Source: Alnus glutinosa (taxonomy: Eukaryota; Streptophyta; Magnoliopsida; Fagales; Betulaceae). From it: a stretch of DNA of 64,000 nucleotides. Below, piece after piece: positions 15,833 through 28,572 of the stretch (within the stretch, counting starts at the first letter, position 1; the number at the start of each line of letters is the position of its first letter). The DNA is taken from the NCBI RefSeq assembly GCF_958979055.1, contig NC_084891.1:27811001-27875000 (forward strand). Reading direction: 5' to 3'. The translations under genes were made by a program, and so were the position numbers. The notes beneath the pieces were generated by a model. The model was not told where the DNA came from. It saw nothing but the letters and a program-made list of their open reading frames with translations, and did not search any database.

Positions 15833-18800
15833 GATTATTCTGAGTGCTTTGAGTGCAATTTGTTCCTGTGGAATTTTTTTTCCCAGCCGTGGGTTTTACT
15901 TTAATTTGTTATCAAATTTCTTGCTTCCAATTTCCTCTTGTAATATCAGAAAATTGAATGAGGTCCTTTTCCCCCACTTTCCCCATTTCGCTGTTTGTGA
16001 CATTATGAGTGTTTGTAATTCATATTTAATCAATCAAGGCAATATACATAAACTAGACTCTGTACATCCATTCTCCAAATTGGTGTGCTTATTATTTCGA
16101 GTTACCGAAATTCTGGCTATAGTTGTCAATGTATTTTTCAAGGAACATGATTTTCTCAAACACATTGACAAAGAACTCAAAATACAAAACTTTTTTGAAA
16201 TTTTTAGCACCTAAAAATATTTTGACAAGACATGCTTAACTTTTGCAGGTTTAGGGTTAATTTATTATTTTTAAAAAAACTAACCAAAAAAACTGACAAC
16301 TATAAATGGAAGAAGGGTGGTTTCGCAACCACTTTATCCTGGTAAGAGGCAACCATGTGGTTACACCACGACAAATTAGGGGTAGCTACACGACCACCAC
16401 CATAGGCAAAGGGTGGTCATGTGGCTATCTTAACAGGCTTGGGGGTGACTGTACAGCCACCTTGATCAGATAGGAAAGGCCACGCGGCCACTTTTGCCAT
16501 GGTCAATGGTAATCGCATGACCACAATAATAAGTTGTGGGTAGTTGTGCAACTACTCCAACCACATTAAGCTACCTGCACAGCCACTTTGACCAATGTCA
16601 CAATAAACTTAGGTGGTCACGCGGTCACCCTAATTAAATCGTGGTTGCAATCAACATTCTCCTCAACAGAAAGTGACTGTCAATAATTGCTATTTTTTTA
16701 AAAGTAAAAAGTAAAAAGTCAGCTTTATATTTGTTTGTATTTTTTTTTATAATTATCTGGACAGATAAACAGTAAATTCTGGCTGTTGGAAGACTTGGCC
16801 AAACAGTTCGAGACCTGAGATTCCCTCTCATTCTAAGAAATTCAGACAAAAAAATTATAAGAAATTTCAATCCTCTAACCATAATATGAGACAACTCACA
16901 GCGTAGGACAGCGAAAAGTCATAGAATAGAAAAGGCAAATCCAAAGTAGTCATAGACTCATAGTATTGAAAAGCTGGGTGGATTCTGACCACAATCTTCA
17001 TCTTGCCATTTGTATTTCAGATGTTTGGTAGTACCAACCGCGCGTTGGCAATTGGTTGAACGTGGTACTTCTCAGCAACTTCCACCACCAATGAATTGAA
17101 AGTTTGTTTGAATTCGGTAAAACTCAGCCCCATTGTGTGCCCCAAAAGTCAAAAGAGTCCCAACTCATTTGGCGAACCAAGTTGAAAGAAGACTCCTTTC
17201 GGTCAAAAGTTATTTTGATCATTGGTATTGTAAATTTGGGTAAATATATAATTACGTTAAGCTAATTATTTTAGCTGAAAAATTGATGAGTTGTTACCGC
17301 GCTAATGGTGAGCAGTAGTACTGTAACTCACCAAACATTAAAAAAAAAAATTAAAAAAATTAAAAAAAAAAAAAAAAAAAAAAGAAAAAAAGAAGAAGAA
17401 GAAGAAGAAGAGCGAAAAAGAAAGAACTTTCAAATAGAATAGTGGAAATAAAGAGCTATAATAGAGGGTGGAGTGTTAAGTACTTTCAAAATGTGGGTAG
17501 AGAAAAATAATAACAATAATAATAATTAACTAGAATACAGAAAACAATTGCTTAGCCGACGTGAATATTCTTAGATACGTACAAAAATCAGAATGAGTGG
17601 CGAACACATATGCAAGAATTGCATGGTATCCAAATTCGCCACGGACCCACAATATGCTCGAAAATTTAATGCTTCCAGGCAAAGGTGGCTTGAAAATTTG
17701 GGGCCTCTCGTTATCTGTTTTAGACTTTTTTTTGTTTTTTTTTTTTTTTTTTGTTTTTTTTTTTTTTTTTTTTTAATTCAGTTTCTTAAATTTGGTATGC
17801 GTCCAAAATACATATGCATTTTTAATTTTCACATCCAATTTTAATAGATAACGTGAGAATCACATCCATTTTAAACAATGTCAATTTAACAGACTTGATT
17901 AAAAGAAATTCTTCCAATCCAGTTTAAGAAAAAACCTTGTCCTAAAGATTAATGCTTTGATATCCTCATTCAGAGCCGTCCATGATTGGGATCTATAGAA
18001 ATTAGTTATTCAAATTGTTGGTAATTTGAATAGCTATTACGAGAGAGCATATATGAGATCTACCTGGTTAAGTAGACAACTGAAGAGTCCAAAATTTATT
18101 TGGACAAGTAATTTTCAATAGCAATTTTGACGGCTAATTTATGTGGATATCATCCAACCTAAATTCTAAAGACAAAAAGTTAGGCAAAAGGCGCAAGTTA
18201 ACAGTTAAATGAGAATGCAATATCATAATGAATTAGTATGAATCCTTTCAACAAGCTGTCGAGCGACATTTCTCAGTCCTTTTTACATGCATTATTCTGC
18301 TTTGAGAATTACAAATTTAAGATTACACAGGACGGTGCATCATCAATAATGGCCACATGGTTCTACCATGTATGGAGGGCGGAATTCTTGACCTAAAAGC
18401 ATCCAAAAATCATTTTCTTTTTGACATTACCATTCCCCTCACAGAACCCATCTTGTGATTGTATCAGTGAGCTTATGCCAAGACTCCACTAGGCTGCTAG
18501 AGATCCAAATTCTGCGCCTAATTCTTTACTACTTGACCTTTTTTACTTTTTCACTTTTTTCTGCCTCTGTCTTTATGCTTTGAGTGGTTGCCATGAACCT
18601 CAAACCCTAAAGCAGACAAGGTCAAAACGATAATGGAAGAACCAAAACAGAGGCTAGAAAGACAATTTTGTAGGGGGTACAGGCAAGTAAAAAGAAACTT
18701 AACAATCTATTTAGCATCATTCTCTGTGAAAAGGCATTGACGTGATTTTATAAGCTCATAAAAGTATTATACTACAAAACCTATCTCCAGCAGCTGATAG

Positions 18801-19032
18801 GTCTCAGGTTCTCCCACAGCATATTCGGTCTCGGCAATTTTCCTCCGGCTGCCCCGCGTGCTCTCCTTTCTGGTGATTTGATATTCTGAAATGCATGGTG
18901 ATCAATTGAAGTTTGCTTGTATCTTCACTTATTTGATCATGCCACACCAAGTCCCTGAGTATGAACAGAAAGAATGAATGGAATAATGTGTTACCCTTCC
19001 ATCGTCTCATCAAACAGCTGCCGATGCTCACA
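15833..19032. other. Gap between AP2S and the Gln-rich gene (convergent 3' ends)
   Basis: The AP2S 3' UTR is likely in 15833-16010. A GC-rich degenerate repeat lies at 16310-16640 (listed apart). Then come an A/GAA run (17341-17413), T runs (17727-17774) and unremarkable AT-rich sequence. The 3' UTR of the minus-strand Gln-rich gene is probably about 18700-19032 and may contain an extra intron. A short frame at 17593-17844 (starting MSGEHICKNCMVSK) runs into a T run and has no recognisable family. Confidence 0.5.
16310..16640. repeat. Degenerate GGTGGTC/GACCACC palindromic repeat block
   Basis: Within 330 bp the words GGTGGTC, GGCCACGCGGCCAC, CAACCAC and close variants recur about 12 times in alternating orientation, roughly every 20-40 bp, in an otherwise AT-rich gap. 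A similar but shorter block sits inside the long-TIR element at 41395-41580. No reading frame spans it. Confidence 0.7.
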
Positions 19033-22000
19033 TCAAAGGCGCTCATTGCAGAGTAACTGCAATGGCAGTGCCCCACTGGCATGGAACCCACCTCCAGTCT
19101 CATCATAGACAGCAGGGAGAGCGTGGTCTTGCCTTTTTAGCCGAGTAGGGGGAAACGTTGAAGTAATGGCCATGAGGTGTTGCTGCTGTTGAGAAACTGT
19201 AGTGTACTTGGGGCCAAGTAGTTCTAGGGATGAAGGGGGAGGTGGGATAATGGCTTGGGCACATGGGATCAGCATAGGAGAATCTTGCCTTCCCTGTTGC
19301 CAGCTCGAAACTTGGGTCATGGAAGTTGAAGTTCCCACAGGCCTGTATTGATCTGCCAGCTGAGCAGCCCAAAAGCATTGCTGTTGCTGATGTTGTTGCA
19401 GTTGCTGTTGCTGATGTTGTTGTTGCAGTTGCAGTTGCTGTTGCTGATGTTGTTGCAGTTGCAGTTGCAGTTGCAGTTGCTGATGCTGATGCTGTTGCTG
19501 TTGTTTTGTCAAGGTTGTAGGACTTGCATGGGAACCACAGAATGGACTGCCAAGATATGGAGGTACCTGAAGCTGGACCTAGAATGAAGCATTACAACTT
19601 AGTTTTAGAATTTATACAGCTAACATGACAAGGTAAAGCCACAACCAGTTAGCATAAATATGGATAGAAACCAAACTTGCTGCTTATTGCAAGTTCGTAT
19701 TAGTCAAGTGATGGACAAGCTGGAGTCTTTAACCGAGTTCACAGTATATCGTTGGGCAATCATATATTAACTATCCTATTAGTTCACCCCTCCAGTTAGA
19801 ACTTTCACTTGATCGTTCTCATTCAGAGGGTGCAAAGTCAGCAACTCCATCAAGTGACTCAGAAACTTGCAACAGGCATGAGGGAAAAAAAAAAAAAAAA
19901 GACATTATAAAGGGAAAGTTGCAAAGCAAATTTTAACTGGCCCTTATGAATCTCCTTCTACAAATTTATTTATGTATTCTAAGAAGAAAGAATTAAAAAC
20001 CTGATGTGATGTTGCTGGTGCTCCTGAAAGCTGATCAGGGTAAGCGGAGGAATAGCGAGCTTGGGGCATTGAGAAAGGCATAAGAGTCTGCTGCTGGGCC
20101 AGAGAATGAAGATAAGGAACCTGGAGTTGTGACATAGAATCTAACCCATTTCCAGCTCTGTTCACACTATTCTTCGCTTCCACCCCACCACCTCCAGCCA
20201 ACAAGGACAAGAAATCGAAACTCTGACAATAAACCAGAGAATAATCAAAACATTGGAAAGGAAGAAACCATAGCAATTGCAATATAAGCTTACCTGCTTC
20301 TGTGGAGTGTACACCCCAGATGCCAGGGCAGCCTGGGGCTGATCTTGATGGAGCCGCTGGTGCTGAAGAATACCAGTTTTAGCTTCATTTGAATTTCCTT
20401 CAGTAGTAGAATTGCAAAGATTGGAAGGAGAAATAATCCCATTTAAACTTTTTCTCACCCCATGGAAGTTGTTCATCGCCATAAGAACTCCTAGCTTTGA
20501 TCCTTCCTGTGGTTTCAATTGGTTAGGTTGCAATAGCAACCTCTCTTGGTTCTCTGGCATTTGAAAAATCCGAATGAGATGACTTATGCGAACATGAGTG
20601 GCACACCTCTTCCATGAATTTTCATTAACAGCCACTTTTGAAACCTGTGTAGTTAACCCAATACCAATCAGATGCTTGAAATACTATACAAACATTTGTG
20701 AAGAAATAGATAGCATAAATAAGAAACAATCACTGAATTTTTATTATTTTTTAACAATCACTGAATTACTAGTCCTCTTCACCTTTCCACTTGAAGAACC
20801 ACTTCCAAATGACCTGTCCCTGGAGGCAACAGCAGTATCAAGCCAACCCTGAATTTTAGCAGCAGAGGACCTGAGACAGCAAAATCCGTGAGAACAGGGG
20901 AGAAACAAAGAAAATGGTTACAATGAATGTATGAAAAATATTGAAAGCAAGAAAATTACTGCACAGAAGGACCGTGACTCCCAACACTATGCGATACCAC
21001 TGAAGACAAGCCTGGCCACAATGCTGGACCTTTTGATCAAAGAAAGAGTATGATTGTTTCACAATATTGACATGCAAAACTATAAAACATGCCACTTTTG
21101 CAACTAAGCAAAACTCCAAACAATATGATAATAAGACCTTCTGAGCAAGTCAGAAGTGTACCATTTTTCGTAGGCTCCTTGATCATATTTTGTTGTTCCA
21201 GTTGACTTGCAATGGCTATGGCCTATACAGCAACCGAAAGCCACCATTAAATTCAGATCTAGCTCAAAGAACATTTAGTTTAAACTAGGAAATTATGCTT
21301 ACTGGCCCCAATGCAATCTCTGGTTTCCTCTCAATCAGTGGGGTCTCTGGTTGTGTGGGTAGCTTCAATCTACTGGATCATAGAAAAATATGAAAGAATT
21401 ATATATAAAGAATAACAGGAAAAAAAAAGAAAGAAGAAGAAGAAGAAGATACGAGAGCACTAAATCATCTATAAAACTACCCACCTAGTATCCAAGCTCA
21501 GCTCATCAGCATCACCCAATGGCTTTTCACTGTTACTTTCACTCTTAGTCAAGATTGGCATGCTATGTAGATTCAATTGAGGAACAGAAGAATCTAATTC
21601 TATACGAACTCTCTTGCTGTCAGGCAAATCGGGTTGTTCTTGAACACGGGGTTCATTCAAAGAGTCTACTATTGTAGTTTCTTTGGGAGATCTTTCCACA
21701 TTAGATGAGGGATTGGCAACCTCAGCAATTATCAAGCTGGGCATTGAGCTCAAGTTCTCTTTTGTAACTGCTGAATCTGATAAAGTACACAATTTAAAAG
21801 ACGGAAAAAAATAATAAGAATATTATGAAATGAGCTAAATGAAGAAACCATAACCTTCCAATGAAGGCATTGTACTCTCCCTTGACTCTGGCAAAGCAGA
21901 AGGTTTTTCTTCCATAGATTCACCGTCTAATTTACTCTTCTCATTTACATCATTGCTTGGGAACATTCCGGCCAATGCATACAAGGTCTCCACTACTTCT

Positions 22001-23402
22001 TCCTCATCCTTTGTTATTGGCCCAGAAAGAGTCTGCTCTGGGGTTCGTTTCTACAAAATCAACTCCAAGTATATTAATCAAAATGCTAGATCAAAAAAGG
22101 ATAAGAAAGGGATATTTTCATAGTGGCGAAACAGAAAGGACTAACCATGTTCAGTTTGGGTTTCCTTACACCATTCTTTACGTGCGATTCGACTCCACTG
22201 ACTGTATGGTTCAGCTTCTTTGAATCTGGTAAAGGTGGCGAAACAGATTCGCGATTGCGCTTCTTCATGGCTGTAAATGTAAAAAATAAAATTCACAAAC
22301 ATTAACCAAATAAAAAATACCAAGATTAATTTTTTTTTTTTTCAATTTAATACAAAATACCTTTCTGATTCACTAAAAGCTAAAGTATCTCCCGTGGAAA
22401 AGTGAAACTCAGGACAGAATGGAGCAAAATCTCAAAACACTACTGTACTAATTAATTTAAAAGAAAAATGCGGCATAAAAGTGGCAGCATCAACATATTA
22501 AATAGAAATAATTGAAAACACACAGAATCTTGCGTCCAGAAAAAGAAAGAAAAAGCAAAAAGCTTCAGTTTTGCTTCAGTTCTAATCCAAACCCCAAAGC
22601 AAAACAAAATAAGAAACTTCCCAGAAGACCCACCAAATAAGAACGAGTCTGAAATTTAAAAACTGGGGCTCCAAGTAATTCATCAAAAAAAAAAACAAAA
22701 AAAAAATTACGGAGACTCCAATTGCCGAAAAATTGAAAATGCCAAAATCTTCCGGGTTTTGATTCAGGAACCACTCACCTGACCGTAGCTTTCTCGGAAC
22801 AGAGGTATGATCAACGCCATTGCAGTCATCAAAAAACTGTACAAATAATTTTTTTTTAAGAGGTTAAAAAGCGCAACAAACATGAACAATAATTAATAAC
22901 TTCCGCTCATCAAAACTGTCTACCTTTCTGGAAATCTTAAATCTCTTGCTAGAGCCATTACTCATAGACGGTGCTTGTACACGAAGCTCATCTTCTCCGT
23001 CAGACACATCGCAACCCATTTCGTAGCCTTTGTAGCTCGAGCTTGTCCGACCAACAGCACTCAATCTCCTTAGCCTCTCTTTCTTCGATCTTTCCGAAGG
23101 TATAAAGTCCCCACCAACACTATCTGACCCTTCAAAATTACACACACAAATAGAAAAGCTCATAAACAACTAGAACCCACGAGAAAAGAGATAATAAGGT
23201 ACATAGGACACGCATAATCGGCGAAGCCTTATCACAAAGGGAAACAACGAACACCCAGATAACGACAAGGACAAAAAATGGGTGGGTTTTGTTCTCTTTT
23301 TGTATCTTTGTGTGTGAGTGTGAATTTACCAGCGAAGAGCTTGTGGGGCTTGGCTGGAGAGAACTGACTCGCTCCACGCCTCACGTCTCGAGCTTTGTCC
23401 AT
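19033..23402 (-). CDS. Gln-rich plant protein, TIME FOR COFFEE-like features, 13 exons, 784 aa
   Basis: Coding exons, first to last: 23330-23402, 22924-23129, 22779-22836, 22146-22270, 21855-22050, 21485-21776, 21303-21369, 21162-21222, 20960-21029, 20783-20870, 20294-20644, 20001-20222, 19033-19578; all joins hold the frame and use GT-AG. The protein starts MDKARDVRRGASQFSPAKPH and is basic and Ser-rich early (SERSKKERLRRLSAVGRTSS). VPRKLRSAMKKRNRE and EEEVVETLYALAGMF recall short blocks of TIME FOR COFFEE, a nuclear circadian regulator, but the protein is about half as long. A conserved-looking WKRCATHVRISHLIRIFQ block lies at about 420-437. The last exon encodes a Gln/His/Leu run of about 45 residues and ends LPLQLLCNERL. 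Probably nuclear, from composition. Family assignment is inference; it could be a separate plant-specific family. Confidence 0.8.
19379..19508 (-). repeat. In-frame CAG-type repeat encoding poly-Q
   Basis: An imperfect CAG/CAA run with CAT and CTG codons mixed in, in the last exon of the Gln-rich gene. It encodes Gln broken by His and Leu, so it reads as a low-complexity protein region and not as a noncoding microsatellite. Length differences between alleles would stay in frame. Confidence 0.9.
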
Positions 23403-26400
23403 TTCTGAGTTAACAACATCTGAATTTTTGAAAACGGCTTCGATGGCTCAGAATTCGATCGGACACAAATCCAGATCTTTTTCTTTTTCCACTCTTTTTT
23501 TTTTTTTTGGGATTTTGAATTTCTTCAATGACAGAAAGAAACCGGGTCAGAGAGAAATAAATCAGAGCGTGCCAAAAATAAAAACCGCGTCCGTTTCTGT
23601 AATGAGACAAAAAGGATAAAATGTGAAGAAGAAATTGATTTGAGAGAACAACGTAGAGAAACAGAGAGAGCGGAGGAGATATATATGAAGAAACTTCTTT
23701 TTTTTGGGGGGGTTTAGTTTTACCGAAAAGCTCGCCGGAAAGAAAACCGAAAAAGTGGCGTTTGGGTTTTCCAAAGAAAGAGAAAAATGGATTTTCGTTG
23801 CCACATATCTCTCTCTCTCTCTGAGTTTAGAGTGGTAGAGCTCGCGAGGATCCCGTCGGTGAAAAAGAACAGAGGAAGCAGAGACAAAAAGCTTAGCAAA
23901 GAGATTGTGGAAAAGAAAGGAGGAAAAGTAATTCGTTCCCTCGTGTTCAGAGAATCAGGTTCTTCGGGAATTAAAGCCGAGTAACAGACCAGACACAGAG
24001 AGAAAAAAAAGGCCAACAAAGAGAGAGAGTGAGAGGTCAAATTGGCCGACAAATAAGAAAAGCTCTAAAATACCCGTGAAAACTCCTTGAATCAAAATTC
24101 AAAATACTTTATCAAAATCTGAAAATCACGTTCATTGAACTCTTTTGGAATAAAAGACACCCATTAATGCGCGAATCTCTTAGAACCCAGACCCAGCAAT
24201 TTCTCACCCGTCTCCGAATCAAACCCCAGATGTAAATTCAAATTCGAAATTACTCTCTCTTCGAATTCTACCCCAAAGCACTGAGAAAATGTGCAAATTT
24301 AAACCCAAGAAGAAAACTAACAAACAACCTTCAAGTCCCAAAATACTACGGATTCACACCAGAGCTCCGAAGCTCATTTCTCTCAAACGAGACTCAAAAA
24401 AAACCGAAGCTTTCGCACAGCAAACTCGCGCTTAAATGCTTCACAAAAACCGCCACCTCCTTCCCTTTCTCTCGCTTTTCCTTTTCTTCTCTCTCTCTCT
24501 CTCTCGTCACATTTACACACGGCGCCATTCACTCGTCGTTCTAATATCAGCGGTGCACGCTCGGTGGTCCCCTCACGGCCGTTAGATCGCCACTGAAACA
24601 TCAGACAAACGAATACCCACGTGGCGTCCACGTCGGACGAAAACCCAATCCTTTCCACTCCCGCACACGCCACTGAGCCCAAGCCTAGACGGCCCCGATG
24701 CGTTCCGGGAAACCTCGTTGCCGTCCGATGGTTTGTTGGAGACCACGTACTTCTCTTTCTCTGCGATTGAGACGGTTGAATCAGGCTTTTATAACCGAAA
24801 CCCATGGATCAACGACGGCTACCATGGCAATCCATTTGATGTTTGCCACGTGTCGTATCGACCCTCTCTCCGTACCAATACCGTCTCTATTCCCAAGAAG
24901 AAAAATATTCTGTACCTTTCCTCTTCCTCTTATTAAAATGATTTCTCGAAAGAAGAAAAAGAAAAAACATTTGCATTTTGCAAATCGATAAAAGCTGTGA
25001 GCAACACGTACCATTCGCAGGCGACTGTGAGAGCGTGCGAATTTGTTCACGCGCCTCTTGGAGTGTGGGCTTGAGAGTACGAAAAATTATATATTATATA
25101 TACAGACAGATTAATCTCACTGCGACACTGAAATCTGCGACGTGACTTCTAGAAAAAGTTCTCAGTCACGAGGACAGGGGTGGGGATAGCACTCGGCGAT
25201 TAATTGTTTAATCGACAGCGATTTTTTGATGGGGGATGTGATAATTCGATTCTCTGGCTATCTGCACCTCGGCGTGGCAAAGAGAGTCATGTTTGCTGCG
25301 TGACCCATAGCTCTTTTCCGGTAACCTAAGCTGTCTAGGCCAAAGCTAATTACTTAAAAAACCTTCAATTTTTTTACCATCATACAAGACACTTATGCCC
25401 TCGAATCGCAAGCCTTGACAACACTACGGACATAATAATGAATGAGGGGAGGGCCTGGAGACCCTATATAGTAGGTCGCGGGTCCACGGTACTACATAGA
25501 CATTACTTGATTCAGCAACAATTATATGCCGATCTTGTCATCTTATTAGAATTATAGGTCTTCTAGCTTTGGGCTTAGCGGAATTAGGCTGCTATTTGTC
25601 TTTGAATCACTTTCAAAGCACGTAAAGTTTGGTGCAACATTTGATAGTTCAATCAATTTAAATTACTTTAGTTCAATCTTTCAATGCCCGCTATAAAGTC
25701 TTAAATCTTCTAGCAATGGTCCCATTATTCACTAGGCGCTGGTAAATGACTTATTGCTCCACTGCATTTGCTGCCTCTGCAGTTCTTTATTGTGACCGAG
25801 ATTTTTGGAACCGAGGTTTAAATTGGACGTGAATTATTTATTTTCTCAATGTAAGAGACTACTAAGAGACTATTGTGTTAGGGTTTGAAGGTGGTTAGGC
25901 CTAGGATTAAGAGCCACAATATGTTATGGGCTTTTGATTACTAATAACTTTTCTTATTACTAATCCCCATATGCCAACCACAAATCTAATAAATACAAGC
26001 TGATGGTTGCATCCACTCCTTGAACAACGAGAGGCAACGGCTGATTTGGAACATTAATTAGTGGGTCATCGATGTCATTATAAAATAATTATAGAATAGA
26101 AATATAATGTCTCATTTTGAGGAGCTGAACCCATTTTTCTGTTCTATGGTCCAAAACAAAATGCCTAGTGGGCCGTTCATCAGATGGGTACAATTACTTT
26201 ATCATTAACCTATCCAAAGCCCACTTAGTTCTAATAAAATTAAGACCAATCTTGAATTACCAATTTGCCATGATATAGTCTATAGAGTTCCTCTTCGGCT
26301 TTAACATTCACAAAGCTTACAACCACATGTTTTTCAAAATTTTGTTGGGTCAAAGAAGGATTCGGATCTTCTCTATTGAATTTCAAGTGAAGGGAATATG

Positions 26401-27164
26401 ATTTATTTCCGAGTTAAAATTTTCTTTTGTTATATTTAACGGTGTACATATTGTAACGTCATTTAATTTAAAATTTTAAATCATGTGGCCAAGGAGAGAA
26501 CCAAAAATTATTATTGAAGGGGCCAAGGCATAACGACAATAACTTTGTAGCCTACGGCTTAACCATAGTATTGAAGCTTCTCTTCTTATGTGTACTATTT
26601 TTTTTTTCCTTTTTGCTTTTGTGTTTTTTAGTTGTTTGGATTTTCTTTTTTCTATTTTCAATTTTTTTTTTCTTTTTAATTTCTTTCTTTTAGTTGTTTC
26701 TTGAGAACTAAAAATTATTATAGTTATCAAATAAAAATTAGAAGACATTGTAGAATGCAATCAATTGACTTAAAACCCCGTTTGATTGTTTTGCCTTAAC
26801 TTTACATACACCGATACACACAACAACGTGTTTCATATTGTGAAATCATCAAATTTAATATTTTGGATTATAAAAACCTTTTAGAAGAGGGGAGGGAGGT
26901 GTCTGTATCCCCTATGGACCCCTCCATCAGTCCGTCTTTAAACGTAGTAATATATTTACCATGTGATGATATATACTCTATTAAATATGTAAAATTTATT
27001 ATGAAATGGAAAGGATCCCGACCATACCTTAGGTAACAACTACAAGTAATAACCGTATGTTATTTGTGTCCTTTTTTCTCTTTACACAACACATGATACT
27101 TATACAACCTCCAGGTTATGAGAGATATCAAGCAGAACACTAAGCCAATTAAGGGCAGGAAGCT
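23403..27164. other. 5' region of the Gln-rich gene and gap to the first GASA gene
   Basis: 23403-24700 has higher GC content, CT/GA tracts (23809-23821, 24488-24504) and several long but unrelated open frames on both strands, which suits a long leader and promoter of the minus-strand Gln-rich gene. A leader intron is possible but I could not fix its borders. From 25080 the sequence becomes ordinary AT-rich. Around 26490-26540 and 26880-26940 there are GGGGCCAAGG and GGGAGGGAGGTG/GACCCCTCC phrases typical of degraded dispersed repeats. No gene was recognised in 25100-27164. Confidence 0.45.
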
Positions 27165-27705
27165 TTAAGGGCATTTGCGCCTGCCGCCATGTGTAGTCAT
27201 ATTGGCATAGCAGGGACACGCATCATAGTTACCAGAAGTGCCTGGAGGGACGCAGTCGCAACGGGCACAGCACGTCCCACATGCCCTCTTGCATAGCCGA
27301 GGCCTAGACGACAATTGACACCTCACCTCACAAGCACCTTCACAATCTGTGGGCAAGAGTGCAAGAATGCTGAGAAATCGAGTGTTGATAGACATGAAAA
27401 CTAAATGAATATATATATACCTATTTTTTGTGAAGAAGGGCTCTCAACCTCGCTTGTGATCACCTAAAACATGTTTTAAATACAAAATTATTTGGGTTAG
27501 TGAGGAGGATACAATTGTGGATTAAGAAAGTAAGATCTAGCTAGATCTTATTACTGTATGAATTGCTGGCAATTTAAACAACAAAATTATTAAAAATCTC
27601 TATTAAAAAGGGGATACTAAAGTTTACCTTTTGATAAGATTCATCAAGGAGGACAAGGAGAAGAGAAATGAGAAGGGGACCAATTAGCGTTTTGGAGATA
27701 GCCAT
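27165..27705 (-). CDS. GASA/snakin peptide (GASA1-like), copy A, 3 exons, 100 aa
   Basis: Exons: 27628-27705 (26 codons), 27421-27463, 27165-27346. A secreted gibberellin-regulated-type peptide. The first exon is a signal peptide (MAISKTLIGPLLISLLLVLL). The middle exon is a short variable linker. The last exon starts DCEGACEVRCQLSSRPRLCK and ends THGGRRKCP, and holds all 12 cysteines of the GASA domain, including the CGTCCARCDC core. The start MAISK and the domain most resemble Arabidopsis GASA1. It is the most diverged of the three local copies: it has the longest middle exon (43 nt) and EVRC where the others have AARC. A TATAAATA box sits about 90 bp upstream. GASA peptides act in growth and defence; the role of this copy cannot be read from sequence. 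Confidence 0.93.
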
Positions 27706-27792
27706 GGCCTGTTGCCTAGGAACCGGTGCTCTATATATGTTTCTGTCGTTAACCTCAAAATTTGGTACACATGGAGGGGGGAAAGAGTGGTC

Positions 27793-27801
27793 GTATTTAT
27801 A
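27793..27801 (-). promoter_or_regulatory. TATA box of GASA copy A
   Basis: The minus strand reads TATAAATAC about 88-96 bp upstream of the start codon. The other two GASA copies have the same motif at nearly the same distance. Confidence 0.75.
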
Positions 27802-27833
27802 GTGAAAGAATGTTTACGAAGTTCGGTAATAAA

Positions 27834-27900
27834 GAGGGTTGGTGCATTCTTTATTCTTTTACCAACGAAAAAGGGGGTTGGTGCATTTTTCATGTTTGCT
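27834..27900. repeat. Short duplicated motif in GASA copy A promoter
   Basis: GGGTTGGTGCATT occurs at about 27837 and again at about 27876, each followed by T-rich sequence. The 39-bp spacing suggests a small tandem duplication just upstream of the TATA box. Confidence 0.6.
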
Positions 27901-28049
27901 GTGTACGAGAAAGCATTCTTGGAGTGGTCGCATCCGGTCTTCGCCAGTGTGGTTTCTGAAATAACAAGATATAAGGAATGGGAATATTGTCATTAATTAT
28001 GAAATCATAAAGGAAAGAATAATTTTATTTTATTTTATTTTTTTTTATG

Positions 28050-28200
28050 GTGCGTTTGAAAATAAAAATTTTCTGAAATCAGAATTTAATTCTAATTCAC
28101 TTTGCGAATTTTGAGGTTTGACTTTGTAAGATAAAATTTAAAAAAATTAAATAAAATATGATATGTTTTTGAAAAAAATAGAGAAGAATAAAGAAGAATC
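28050..28200. mobile_element. AT-rich MITE-like element, second copy of the 11770-11960 repeat
   Basis: It shares the run GAGGTTTGACTTTGTAAGAT and then AAATAAAATATGAT-TGTTTTTGAAAAA with the copy at 11850-11915. The start, GGTGCGTTTGAAAATAAAAA, resembles the GTTTGG-type ends of plant MITEs. Ends and target duplication were not resolved. Confidence 0.5.
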
Positions 28201-28273
28201 TTGATTCAATCCTGTAAATGTTTTTGCTTTTAGAAAAGAAAGCAAAAGTTTAAAGTAAAATAAGAGTAATAAA

Positions 28274-28557
28274 TGGTAAGGCTTGCGGCCTATAGGGATA
28301 CCATCCCTTGAGGTCTCGAGTTCGAATTCGGTTAGGTGTTACCATTTTTTTGGGGTTAGCCACCTGAGCATAATCCGAGTTTAAAGGCTTCATTTTTACA
28401 GTGGCACTGGAATGGGGCCAGAGATTAATCTGGTAATCCTAGCTGGGCCTCTGCGCTCGGAAGGCTATTACTGTGTGTGGGACAACAGTGAATGAAGTAT
28501 GTTTGGTTATAAGTGACTTAGGATACCCTAAAAAAAAAAAAAAAAAAAAAATTATCA
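28274..28557 (+). mobile_element. tRNA-derived SINE, family 2
   Basis: A 284-bp unit starts TGGTAAGGCTTGCGGCC, has a B-box-like GAGTTCGAATTC (28318-28329), a long non-tRNA body and a tail of about 21 A. It is flanked by a 15-bp direct repeat with one mismatch (AATAAGAGTAATAAA at 28259-28273, AATAAGAGCAATAAA at 28558-28572). No second copy of this family was seen in the window. Confidence 0.85.
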
Positions 28558-28572
28558 AATAAGAGCAATAAA

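Noticed and set aside
16310-16640. CRISPR-like spaced repeats
   Set aside because: Repeats are degenerate, alternate in orientation and are unevenly spaced; this is a plant nuclear region.
17593-17844. 83-codon frame starting MSGEHICKNCMVSK
   Set aside because: The second half is a T run read as Phe; no known domain and no promoter-like context.
19326-19587. Val/Ala- and Leu-rich plus-strand frames
   Set aside because: Antisense shadow of the poly-Gln codon run.
24383-24991. Overlapping long open frames on both strands (up to 140 codons)
   Set aside because: GC-richer leader/promoter sequence of the Gln-rich gene; no motif, low-complexity Arg/Glu runs from GA tracts.
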